A stretch of DNA of 29,065 nt from an uncultured Devosia sp. (lineage in GTDB: Bacteria > Pseudomonadota > Alphaproteobacteria > Rhizobiales > Devosiaceae): contig NZ_CAMLHM010000049.1 of assembly GCF_946479885.1 (NCBI RefSeq), positions 1-29,065 of the forward strand. Direction: 5' to 3'. Below are positions 22,099 through 29,065 of the stretch, piece by piece; position 1 is the stretch's first letter; each line of letters starts with the position of its first letter. A program made the position numbers and the translations under genes. The notes beneath the pieces were generated by a model that saw only the letters and a list, made by a program, of their open reading frames with translations, ran no database searches and was not told where the DNA came from.

Positions 22099-25005
22099 AT
22101 GTCCCATCCTGCCTTCGAACTCATCCGTGACGAGCATATCGCGGAGGTGAACAGCCAGGCGCAGCTGTTCCGGCATATCAAGACGGGGGCCGAAGTGCTC
22201 AGCCTCGTCAATGACGACGAGAACAAGGTGTTTGGCATCACCTTCAAGACGCCGCCGGAGGATTCGACGGGCATTGCGCATATCCTCGAGCATTCGGTGC
22301 TGTGTGGATCGCGCAAGTATCCGGTCAAGAAGCCGTTCGTGGAGCTGATCAAGGGATCGCTCAACACGTTCCTCAATGCCATGACCTTCCCGGACAAGAC
22401 TGCCTATCCGGTGGCCAGCCAGAACCTCAAGGACTTCTACAATCTCGTCGATGTCTATCTCGACGCGGTGTTCTTTCCGCTGCTGACCGAGGACACGTTC
22501 CGGCAGGAAGGCTGGCACTACGAGCTCGAAAACACGGCCAGCCCCCTGGTCTACAAGGGCGTGGTGTTCAACGAGATGAAGGGCGTGTTCCAATCGCCCG
22601 ACGCCGTGATGCGTGATATTTCGCAGCGCTCGCTTTATCCGGACACGACATATGGGATCAGCTCGGGCGGCGATCCCAAGGCTATTCCTGACCTGACCTA
22701 CCAGCAGTTCAAGACATTCCACCAGACCTACTACCACCCGTCCAACACGCGCGCCTTCTTTTCGGGCGACGATGATGCGGCGGCGCGGCTCGACATTCTC
22801 GACGCCTATTTCAGCCAGTTTGAGCGGGCGCCTGTGGATGCCGAGGTGAAGCTGCAGCCGCGCTTCAATGCACCGCGGCAGATCGTGGCGACCTATGCCG
22901 GCACCAAGGAAGCGGGCAAGGCGCGCGACGGCATGATCTCGGTCAACTGGATGATCGATCCGCCGGCGGACCGCACCGAGGCGCTGTCGCACGGCATGCT
23001 GAGTTACCTCCTGGCCGGCAATTCGGCGGCGCCGCTGCGCAAGGCGCTGACGGAATCGGGCCTCGGCGAAGGCATGACCGGTGGCGGCATCGGCAATGGG
23101 TTGCGCCAGCCGATGGCGAGCTTTGGCATGAAGGGGATCGACCCTGCCGACGCCGAAAAGGTCGAGGCGCTGATCCTGCGGACGCTGGGCGAAATCGCCG
23201 ACAGGGGTTTTGCAGCCGAGCAGTTGGAAGCGGCGGCCAATACGTTCGAGTTTTCGCTGCGCGAGAACAATACCGGCTCCTATCCACGCGGCATGGTCTA
23301 CATGTTCAACGCCCTGAGCACCTGGCTGCATGAGGGCGATCCGCTGGCGCAGCTGCATTTCGAGGATGCGCTGGCGGCCTTGAAGGAGAAGGCGGCCCAG
23401 GGACACTTCGCCAGCGAAATCCGCCGGCTGTTCCTCGACAATACGCATCGGACGACGGTGGCGCTGAGCGCCGATCCGGAACAGGGTGCGCGCGAAGCGG
23501 CCAAGGAAACCGAGATTCTGGCCGGTGTCCGCGCCGGTCTCGACGACAAGGCGCTGGCCGCAGTTGTGACCGAGACGGAAAAGCTCAAGGCGCTGCAGGA
23601 GAGCGTCGACGACCCGGCGCTGCTGGCCAAGATACCGACGCTTGGCCTGGGTGACCTGCCGCGGGAATCGCGCACGGTGCCGATCGAGATCGGCAATCTG
23701 GGCGAGGCGCGGCTGTTCTACCACGACCTGCCGACGCTGGGGATCATCTACCTCGATCTCGGCTTTGACCTGCATGTGCTCGACAAGGCGCTGTTGCCCT
23801 ATCTGCCGCTGTTCGGGCGGGCGCTGCTGCAGACCGGCACGAGCAAGGAAGACTTTGTATCGCTGACCCAGCGCATCGGTCGCTCGACCGGTGGCATTGC
23901 CCAGCATCGGGGCCTGTCGGCGCGGCAGGGCAGCGATGGCAGCGCGGCGTGGTTCTTCCTCTCGGGCAAGGCTGTGCCCGACAAGCTCGAAGAGATGCTC
24001 GCCATCATGGGCGATGTGCTGCTGGATGCGCGGCTGGATAACCGCGAGCGGTTCAAGCAGATGGCGCTCGAGGAGAAGGCCGGGTTCGAGGCGCGGCTGG
24101 TGCCATCGGGCAATGCCATTGTCGATACGCGGCTCAAATCGGGCCTGACGGAAGCGAGCTGGATTGCCGAACAGCTGGGCGGGGTGAGCTATCTGAGCTT
24201 CCTGCGCGAGCTGGTGAAACGGATCGACAGCGACTGGGACAGCGTCGAGGCGGCGCTGCGGCGCATTCGCGACACGCTGTTCAATCGCGGCCGCATGGTG
24301 GTCAATGTCACCGCCGACGGGACGCTGTGGAACCGGGCACGGCGCGAGATCGAGAGCTTCCTCGGGCGGTTGCCCAGTGGCGACTTCGCCTTCGCGGACT
24401 GGGCGATCGACTACCAGCCGAAATCGGAGGGGCTGATCATTCCGGCGCAGGTGAACTATGTGGGCAAGGGCGCCAACCTGCGGGCGCTCGGCTTTGAGAT
24501 GACCGGTGCGTCATCGGTGGTGCTGAAGTTCCTCAACACGACCTATCTCTGGGACAAGGTCCGCGTGCAGGGCGGGGCCTATGGCGGGTCGAGCCGGTTC
24601 GACCTGACGTCGGGCAATTTTTCGTTCCTCAGCTATCGCGACCCCAACCTGTTGGGCACGATCGATGCCTATGACGGGGCCAGCAAGGCGCTCAATGCGG
24701 AGATCGGCGAGAACGACCTGACGCGGTCGATCATCGGCGTGATCGGCGACGTGGATGGCTATGAGTTCCCCGACGCCAAGGGCTATTCGTCGATGTGGCG
24801 GCAACTGACCGGCACCACCGACGCCATCCGCCAGCAGCGGCGGGACGAGATATTGGGGACATCGGTCGCCGATTTCCGGCGCATGGCCGAGGCGGTGGAA
24901 GCGGTGGCCAAGCATGGGCACGTCGTCGTGCTGGGCGGCGAGGCGGCGATCTCGGCGGCCAATGACAAGCGACCGGGGCTGCTTGCTGTTACCAAGGTGA
25001 TGTGA
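22099..25005 (+). CDS. M16C family metallopeptidase (presequence protease/PreP-like)
   Basis: 968-aa zinc peptidase of the clamshell M16C type, which degrades short unstructured peptides. The inverted zinc motif HILEH gives H61, E64 and H65, and the distal ligand is E159 in VFNEMKG. The strings SVLCGSRKYPVKKPF and LNAMTFPDKTAYPVAS are hallmark PreP sequence. The second half contains the non-catalytic lobe, with FYHDLPTLGIIYLDLGFDL and GAYGG. ATG 22099 is used; an upstream frame to 21988 runs into the brnTA operator. Length is normal for the family. No signal peptide, so it acts in the cytoplasm. Confidence 0.93.
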   Translation: MSHPAFELIRDEHIAEVNSQAQLFRHIKTGAEVLSLVNDDENKVFGITFKTPPEDSTGIAHILEHSVLCGSRKYPVKKPFVELIKGSLNTFLNAMTFPDKTAYPVASQNLKDFYNLVDVYLDAVFFPLLTEDTFRQEGWHYELENTASPLVYKGVVFNEMKGVFQSPDAVMRDISQRSLYPDTTYGISSGGDPKAIPDLTYQQFKTFHQTYYHPSNTRAFFSGDDDAAARLDILDAYFSQFERAPVDAEVKLQPRFNAPRQIVATYAGTKEAGKARDGMISVNWMIDPPADRTEALSHGMLSYLLAGNSAAPLRKALTESGLGEGMTGGGIGNGLRQPMASFGMKGIDPADAEKVEALILRTLGEIADRGFAAEQLEAAANTFEFSLRENNTGSYPRGMVYMFNALSTWLHEGDPLAQLHFEDALAALKEKAAQGHFASEIRRLFLDNTHRTTVALSADPEQGAREAAKETEILAGVRAGLDDKALAAVVTETEKLKALQESVDDPALLAKIPTLGLGDLPRESRTVPIEIGNLGEARLFYHDLPTLGIIYLDLGFDLHVLDKALLPYLPLFGRALLQTGTSKEDFVSLTQRIGRSTGGIAQHRGLSARQGSDGSAAWFFLSGKAVPDKLEEMLAIMGDVLLDARLDNRERFKQMALEEKAGFEARLVPSGNAIVDTRLKSGLTEASWIAEQLGGVSYLSFLRELVKRIDSDWDSVEAALRRIRDTLFNRGRMVVNVTADGTLWNRARREIESFLGRLPSGDFAFADWAIDYQPKSEGLIIPAQVNYVGKGANLRALGFEMTGASSVVLKFLNTTYLWDKVRVQGGAYGGSSRFDLTSGNFSFLSYRDPNLLGTIDAYDGASKALNAEIGENDLTRSIIGVIGDVDGYEFPDAKGYSSMWRQLTGTTDAIRQQRRDEILGTSVADFRRMAEAVEAVAKHGHVVVLGGEAAISAANDKRPGLLAVTKVM

Positions 25006-25123
25006 GGTCTATTCTTGTTCCCATCGGGGAGAGGAACAGACGAGACGCTGCTGACAGGATCTGGCGCGCGCTGGACTATCCTGCAGGTGAACCAGCTCCG
25101 GTCCGCCGGCGTTAGGGAGTCCG

Positions 25124-26131
25124 ATGGCACCCCAGATCCTCGACCGGAACCTCCATATCAGGGCGATCGACGCCTATATCGACCCGGCGACGCCCAGGGC
25201 GCGGGCGATCATCACGCATGGCCATGCCGATCACGCGCGCAGTGGACATGGCGCGGTGCTGGCGACGCCGGACACGATCGCCATCATGAAGGTGCGCTAT
25301 GGCGAGGACTGCGCCGGGCGGTTCGAGCCGCTGGATTTCGGCGTGCCGCTCAAAATTGACGATGTGACGATCACGCTGGTGCCGGCGGGGCATGTGCTGG
25401 GGTCGGCCCAGGTGCTGGTCGAGCAGGGCGGGCAGCGGGTGGTGGTGACGGGCGACTACAAGCGGCTGCCGGACCGGACGTCGCAGCCCTATGCGCTGGT
25501 GGAATGCGACCTGCTGGTCACCGAGGCGACGTTCGGGTTGCCGGTGTTTCAGCACCCGCATCCCAAGCTCGAAATCGCGCGGCTGCTGAAATCGGTGGCC
25601 GACCAGCCGGAGCGCTGCCACCTGGTGGGGTGCTATGCGCTGGGCAAGGCGCAAAGGGTGATTGGCCTGCTGCGCGATGCCGGGTGGGACGCGCCGATTT
25701 ACCTCCACGGCGCGATGATCCGGCTGTGCGAGCTCTACCAGGAGCTGGGCGTCGAACTGGGCGAGCTGATCCCGGCCACTGGCATGCCCAAGGCTGATAT
25801 GGAGGGGCAGATCGTTATCGCGCCGCCCTCGGCGATCCGGGATCGCTGGAGCCGGCGCTTTCCCGATCCGGTGGTGTGCCAGGCGTCGGGCTGGATGAGC
25901 GTCAAGCAGCGGGCGCGGCAGGCCCTGGTGGAACTGCCGCTGGTGATTTCGGACCATTGCGACTGGGGCGAGCTGCAACAGACCATTCGCGAGACGAAAG
26001 CCGAGACCGTGTGGGTGACACATGGGCGCGAGGATGCGCTGGTCTATTGGTGCCGGACGCAAGGGCTGCAAGCCGAGCCGCTCAACATCCAGGGTTTCGA
26101 GGACGATGGCGGGGAGGGCGCAGAGGCATGA
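25124..26131 (+). CDS. Ligase-associated DNA exonuclease (metallo-beta-lactamase fold)
   Basis: 335-aa predicted nuclease of the MBL/beta-CASP-like group that travels with an ATP-dependent DNA ligase. Metal motif THGHADH gives H32, H34, D36 and H37; later metal ligands are suggested by VPAGHVLGSAQV and VTGDYKR, and near the C-terminus by ISDHCDWGEL and WVTHGREDALV. It overlaps the ligase gene by four bases (ATGA). Together they probably trim and seal DNA ends in repair. Function is from family association. Confidence 0.92.
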   Translation: MAPQILDRNLHIRAIDAYIDPATPRARAIITHGHADHARSGHGAVLATPDTIAIMKVRYGEDCAGRFEPLDFGVPLKIDDVTITLVPAGHVLGSAQVLVEQGGQRVVVTGDYKRLPDRTSQPYALVECDLLVTEATFGLPVFQHPHPKLEIARLLKSVADQPERCHLVGCYALGKAQRVIGLLRDAGWDAPIYLHGAMIRLCELYQELGVELGELIPATGMPKADMEGQIVIAPPSAIRDRWSRRFPDPVVCQASGWMSVKQRARQALVELPLVISDHCDWGELQQTIRETKAETVWVTHGREDALVYWCRTQGLQAEPLNIQGFEDDGGEGAEA

Positions 26132-27723
26132 AGCGCTTTGCCCAATTGCTGGAACTGCTGGCGCTGACGCCATCGCGGACGCGCAAGCTGACGGCGCTGA
26201 CGCAGTATTTTCGCGAAGTGCCGGACCCCGATCGTGGGTTTGCGCTGGCGGTGCTGACCGGGGCGCTGACGTTCCGCAATGTGAAGCCGGCGCTGCTCAA
26301 GGACATCGTGCTGCGCGAGGTTGACGAGACACTGTTCGCCATGAGCTACGACTATGTCGGGGACTTGGGTGAGACCATTGCGCTGATCTGGCCGCATCAT
26401 GGGGCGCTGGGCGATCTGCCTGGGCAGGGGGACCTGCCGTCGCTTACCGATTTGATCGAGCTGTTCAATACGACCAGCAAGAGCGAACTGCCCAAGCTGA
26501 TTGCGGCTTTGCTGACGCAGGCTGACATCAATGAGCGCTGGGCGGTGGTGAAGCTGGCGACGGGAGCTTTGCGCATCGGCGTGTCGGCGCGGTTGGCCAA
26601 GACGGCGCTGAGCGAGATGAGCGGCGTGGATGTGCAGGAGATCGAGGAGGTGTGGCACGGGCTCAAGGTGCCCTATCTCGATCTTTTTGCCTGGCTGGAT
26701 GGCAAGGCGCCACGGCCCGATATCGATCAGTCGGCGCGGTTTCACCCGCTGATGCTGAGCAATCCAATCGACGAGGAAAAGGACCTCGGCAAGCTCGAGC
26801 CGAGGGATTTTTCGGCCGAGTGGAAATGGGACGGTATCCGGGTGCAGTTGGTGCTGGGCGGCGGCACGGTGTCGTTGTTTTCCCGCACCGGCGACGACAT
26901 CGCGACCGCCTTCCCCGATATCGTCGAGAATGTGCATGGGCGCGCGGTGCTGGATGGCGAATTGCTGGTTGGCAAGGATTTTGAGCCGGGCAGTTTCAAC
27001 GAGCTGCAACAGCGGCTGAACAAGAAGGTGGCGAGCGCCAAGCATCTCAAGGACAGCCCAGCCTTCATCCGGGTCTATGATATGCTGTTCGACGGGCGCG
27101 AGGATATCAGGACGCTTGAATGGACCGAGCGGCGGGCGCGGCTCGAGGCCTGGTTTGCAGCCAACCCGCAGACGCGGCTCGACCTCTCCGAAGTGCTGCC
27201 CTTTGCCGATTGGGACGACCTGGCGCGGCAGCGGCGGCAGGGGGCGGATGAGCACGGCCATGAGGGCGTGATGATCAAGCTCCGGAGCTCGCCCTACGTG
27301 CCGGGGCGGCCCAAGGGTTTTTGGTTCAAGTGGAAGCGCGACCCCAATGTGGTGGATGCGGTGCTGATGTATGCGCAGCGCGGGCATGGCAAGCGGAGTT
27401 CGTTCTATTCGGACTACACGTTTGGCGTGTGGAAGGGGAACGAGATCGTGCCGGTCGGCAAGGCCTATTTTGGCTTCACCGACGAGGAGCTGAAGCTGCT
27501 CGACAAGTGGATCAGGGCCAATACCGTGCAGGCCTTCGGGCCGGTGCGCGAGGTGCGCAAGGAACTGGTGTTCGAGGTGGCGTTCGATTCGGCGCAGGAG
27601 AGCACGCGGCACAAGTCCGGTGTGGCTTTGCGGTTTCCGCGCATCAGCCGGATCAGATGGGACAAGCCGGCCAGCGAGGCGGCGACGCTGGAGGATATGA
27701 TGGTGTTTGTGGGCGCTACTTGA
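26128..27723 (+). CDS. ATP-dependent DNA ligase (cluster-associated, LigC-like)
   Basis: 531-aa ATP-dependent ligase. Seen: N-terminal helical domain (about 1-200) with GALRIGVSARLAKTAL, catalytic lysine K233 in motif I (KWDGIR), then LFSRTGDDI (III-like), LDGELL (IIIa/IV), EGVMIKLRSSPYVPGR and FKWKRDP (V), and a C-terminal OB domain. ATG 26128 lies within the stop of the exonuclease gene. In many bacteria this pair is joined by a DEXH helicase and a phosphoesterase; here neither follows. No T-tract terminator is seen, but palindromic repeat G starts 22 bp after the stop. Confidence 0.93.
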   Translation: MKRFAQLLELLALTPSRTRKLTALTQYFREVPDPDRGFALAVLTGALTFRNVKPALLKDIVLREVDETLFAMSYDYVGDLGETIALIWPHHGALGDLPGQGDLPSLTDLIELFNTTSKSELPKLIAALLTQADINERWAVVKLATGALRIGVSARLAKTALSEMSGVDVQEIEEVWHGLKVPYLDLFAWLDGKAPRPDIDQSARFHPLMLSNPIDEEKDLGKLEPRDFSAEWKWDGIRVQLVLGGGTVSLFSRTGDDIATAFPDIVENVHGRAVLDGELLVGKDFEPGSFNELQQRLNKKVASAKHLKDSPAFIRVYDMLFDGREDIRTLEWTERRARLEAWFAANPQTRLDLSEVLPFADWDDLARQRRQGADEHGHEGVMIKLRSSPYVPGRPKGFWFKWKRDPNVVDAVLMYAQRGHGKRSSFYSDYTFGVWKGNEIVPVGKAYFGFTDEELKLLDKWIRANTVQAFGPVREVRKELVFEVAFDSAQESTRHKSGVALRFPRISRIRWDKPASEAATLEDMMVFVGAT

Positions 27724-27744
27724 GCACCAATGTTTCAGTCGTCT

Positions 27745-27872
27745 CCCTCCCCCTTGCGGGGAGGGATCAAGGGTGGGGGACGTTTAGCCCCGGCACAGGG
27801 GCTCATACCCCCCACCCTAGTTTCGCTACGGCCTTCGGCCTAGCTGCACTACCCTCCCCGCAAGGGGGAGGG
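27745..27872. repeat. Interspersed palindromic repeat, family 1 (copy G, complete)
   Basis: Left arm CCCTCCCCCTTGCGGGGAGG (from 27745), right arm CCCTCCCCGCAAGGGGGAGG (from 27852), inner layer GGGTGGGGG / CCCCCCACCC. The centre carries the hairpin around GGCCTTCGGCC, the same centre as copy A. It sits between the ligase stop and the UVR-motif gene. Confidence 0.9.
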
Positions 27873-27899
27873 TGAAGTCTGTGGATGGGGAGGGTCACG

Positions 27900-28193
27900 A
27901 TGTCATCGCGATCGATCAATGAAAAGCTCGTGGCGCTGGGCAAGCAGATGGAGGCCGCGGCTGAGCAGATGGATTTCGAGGAGGCCACGCGGCTGCGCAA
28001 CGAGATTGCGCGGATCAAGGGCGAGGCGCCGGTGGCGCCTGGCGATCCCGATACAGTGACCGTGGGCCAGCCGCCGCCAGGGGCGATGGGGCTGGGCACG
28101 CAGGTGCCGGTGCGGCAACCGCCCAAGGGCTGGGTCAAGCCGAAGAAGCCGGACTTCATGACGAAGAATGTGAAGCCGCGGGGTGGGAAGTAG
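27900..28193 (+). CDS. Small UvrB/UvrC-motif protein
   Basis: 97-aa protein with one UVR motif (about residues 9-32, EKLVALGKQMEAAAEQMDFEEATRLRNEI-type helix pair) and a basic, proline-rich tail ending KKPDFMTKNVKPRGGK. UVR motifs mediate contact between UvrB and UvrC, and are also used in McsA-type regulators. ATG 27900 has GGGGAGGG 5 nt upstream; an ATG at 27885 is less likely. Position after the ligase pair hints at DNA repair, but that is weak. Function unknown. Confidence 0.8.
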   Translation: MSSRSINEKLVALGKQMEAAAEQMDFEEATRLRNEIARIKGEAPVAPGDPDTVTVGQPPPGAMGLGTQVPVRQPPKGWVKPKKPDFMTKNVKPRGGK

Positions 28194-28214
28194 GGCGGGT
28201 ACTTGACGGTGGCT

Positions 28215-28832
28215 CTATTGAGCAGGGACCAATGCGCCGTTCTGGCGAACAAGAGCGGGTGGAGGCTGTATTTCGGGGTTTTCGCTAAGAAAGAACGGCA
28301 GATCACAGAGAACGATCTCACCACGAAGCGCCATGCCGATCGCTCTATCCAGCGCGGGTCTGGTGCTTATGATTGCGCCGTTGTCGCCACCCGGTTCGGC
28401 AATCCCCTCTGTAATTAGTCGTCGGGCATCATCGGGTGGCAGGAATACTTTCACCTCAAGCACAGCGCTGGAATAGCGAGCTATGCCGTATAGGAAGGTA
28501 TCCTCCATTTCTATGGCAATCAGGTAGCTGTCCTGGGTGCCTTCAATCGGAGCAAAGCGGAAGTCCAGCTCGCTCGGGATACCGGCTATTTGTGCGGAGT
28601 AGACATTGCCCGCTAACTCCACACCGAAGGCAGTTTCCGCCCGCTCACGTCGTTCTCCTTCGGAAGAATAGTCGAACAAGGTGAACTTCGCAGGAAGCGG
28701 CGTTATCGCCTCGTCCTCGGATATCAAGAGCTTCGCAGAACCTATCGCGCAGCCGGCAAGTACAATGGCAACCATCACGGCTGCCGCAAGAGCCATCAAC
28801 GGTCGAACTGCACTGGAAGTGCGGTCGATCAT
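28215..28832 (-). CDS. Predicted lipoprotein of unknown function
   Basis: 205-aa protein with an N-terminal lipoprotein signal: basic start, hydrophobic stretch (LMALAAAVMVAIV) and lipobox LAGC with the lipidated cysteine at about residue 28. The rest has no motif I recognise; there are aromatic and acidic patches and a proline-rich end. Its start overlaps the stop of the upstream MerR gene by four bases (ATGA on the minus strand), so it is read in the same transcript. Codon use looks less GC-biased than its neighbours. Confidence 0.7.
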   Translation of the reverse strand: MIDRTSSAVRPLMALAAAVMVAIVLAGCAIGSAKLLISEDEAITPLPAKFTLFDYSSEGERRERAETAFGVELAGNVYSAQIAGIPSELDFRFAPIEGTQDSYLIAIEMEDTFLYGIARYSSAVLEVKVFLPPDDARRLITEGIAEPGGDNGAIISTRPALDRAIGMALRGEIVLCDLPFFLSENPEIQPPPALVRQNGALVPAQ

Positions 28833-29065
28833 CCCGCCTTCACCAGTCGCTCATCGGCCAGTTTCTTGATCTCCTTCAGCTCGGAAATGGTGGTCTGCAG
28901 ATCCTCGAGCTGGGCCTCCAGCGAGACGAGGCGCTCGTCGATCTTGGCGGTGAGCAGTTGGACCTGCTGGCTTCGGTTGGCGTCGTAGAGGCTCAGGTAG
29001 TCGGAGATGTCGCGCAGCGAGAAGCCCAGGCGCTTGCCGCGGAGGATCAGGATCAGCCGGGCGCG
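28829..29065 (-). CDS. MerR family transcriptional regulator, C-terminal part (cut by window edge)
   Basis: The last 78 codons of a MerR-type regulator; the N-terminus lies beyond position 29065. The translated end starts RARLILILRGKRLGFSLRDI, typical of the second helix region, then SDYLSLYD and a long dimerisation coiled coil (QLLTAKIDERLVSLEAQLED...). MerR proteins of this look in alphaproteobacteria often control acyl-CoA or organic-acid genes; I cannot tell the target here. It shares a transcript with the lipoprotein gene downstream. Confidence 0.85.
   Translation of the reverse strand, partial: RARLILILRGKRLGFSLRDISDYLSLYDANRSQQVQLLTAKIDERLVSLEAQLEDLQTTISELKEIKKLADERLVKAG

Noticed and set aside
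22066..23907. 613-codon frame antisense to the M16C peptidase gene
   Set aside because: Composition is arginine/leucine/glutamine-rich with no recognisable motif, while the plus strand encodes the full peptidase including the zinc ligands.
26044..27612. 522-codon frame antisense to the DNA ligase gene
   Set aside because: Histidine/proline/arginine-rich shadow of the ligase; no domain, no plausible ribosome site.

Overview
The window is high-GC DNA with the strong third-position GC bias, gene families and interspersed palindromic repeats of a Hyphomicrobiales (Rhizobiales) alphaproteobacterium. A Devosia-like genus is my best guess, judged from protein style and repeat type only. No rRNA, tRNA, phage, insertion sequence or CRISPR array is visible. 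It reads as ordinary chromosome with several small regulons and many short repeats.

Left part (1-6873): a DctB/DctD-type two-component system (minus strand) faces a tripartite tricarboxylate transporter operon, tctC-tctB-tctA (plus strand). The 233 bases between them hold an almost textbook sigma-54 promoter, two GGCAA-N4-TTGCC dyads 33 bp apart upstream of it, and two further 22-bp repeats in the leader. This suggests that phosphorylated DctD drives the transporter from a sigma-54 promoter and may also control its own operon. A REP-pair hairpin separates tctC from tctB, and a Rho-independent terminator ends the operon.

Middle part (6891-17755): a HerA/DUF87-like ATPase; an AraC-type regulator divergent from a VOC (glyoxalase-fold) protein; a YbbA/YbbP-like ABC exporter pair; a small secreted protein of unknown function with a duplicated 3' end; and a DUF2177 / FAD oxidoreductase / DUF1365 / SDR group that looks like a membrane-lipid modification locus.

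Right part (18046-29065): a Gfo/Idh/MocA dehydrogenase divergent from a GntR/FCD regulator; an aldo/keto reductase; a BrnT/BrnA toxin-antitoxin pair with a palindromic operator candidate; a large M16C (presequence-protease-like) metallopeptidase; the ligase-associated exonuclease and ATP-dependent DNA ligase pair; a small UVR-motif protein; a lipoprotein of unknown function; and the 3' end of a MerR regulator that runs off the window.

At least six copies of one palindromic repeat family (about 130-230 bp) lie just 3' of genes. A second family forms the last codons of dctB. The most original observations are the sigma-54/DctBD control of a TTT transporter with a GAFTSA variant in the activator, the tandem leader dyads, the covarying repeat ends, and the reduced ligase cluster.
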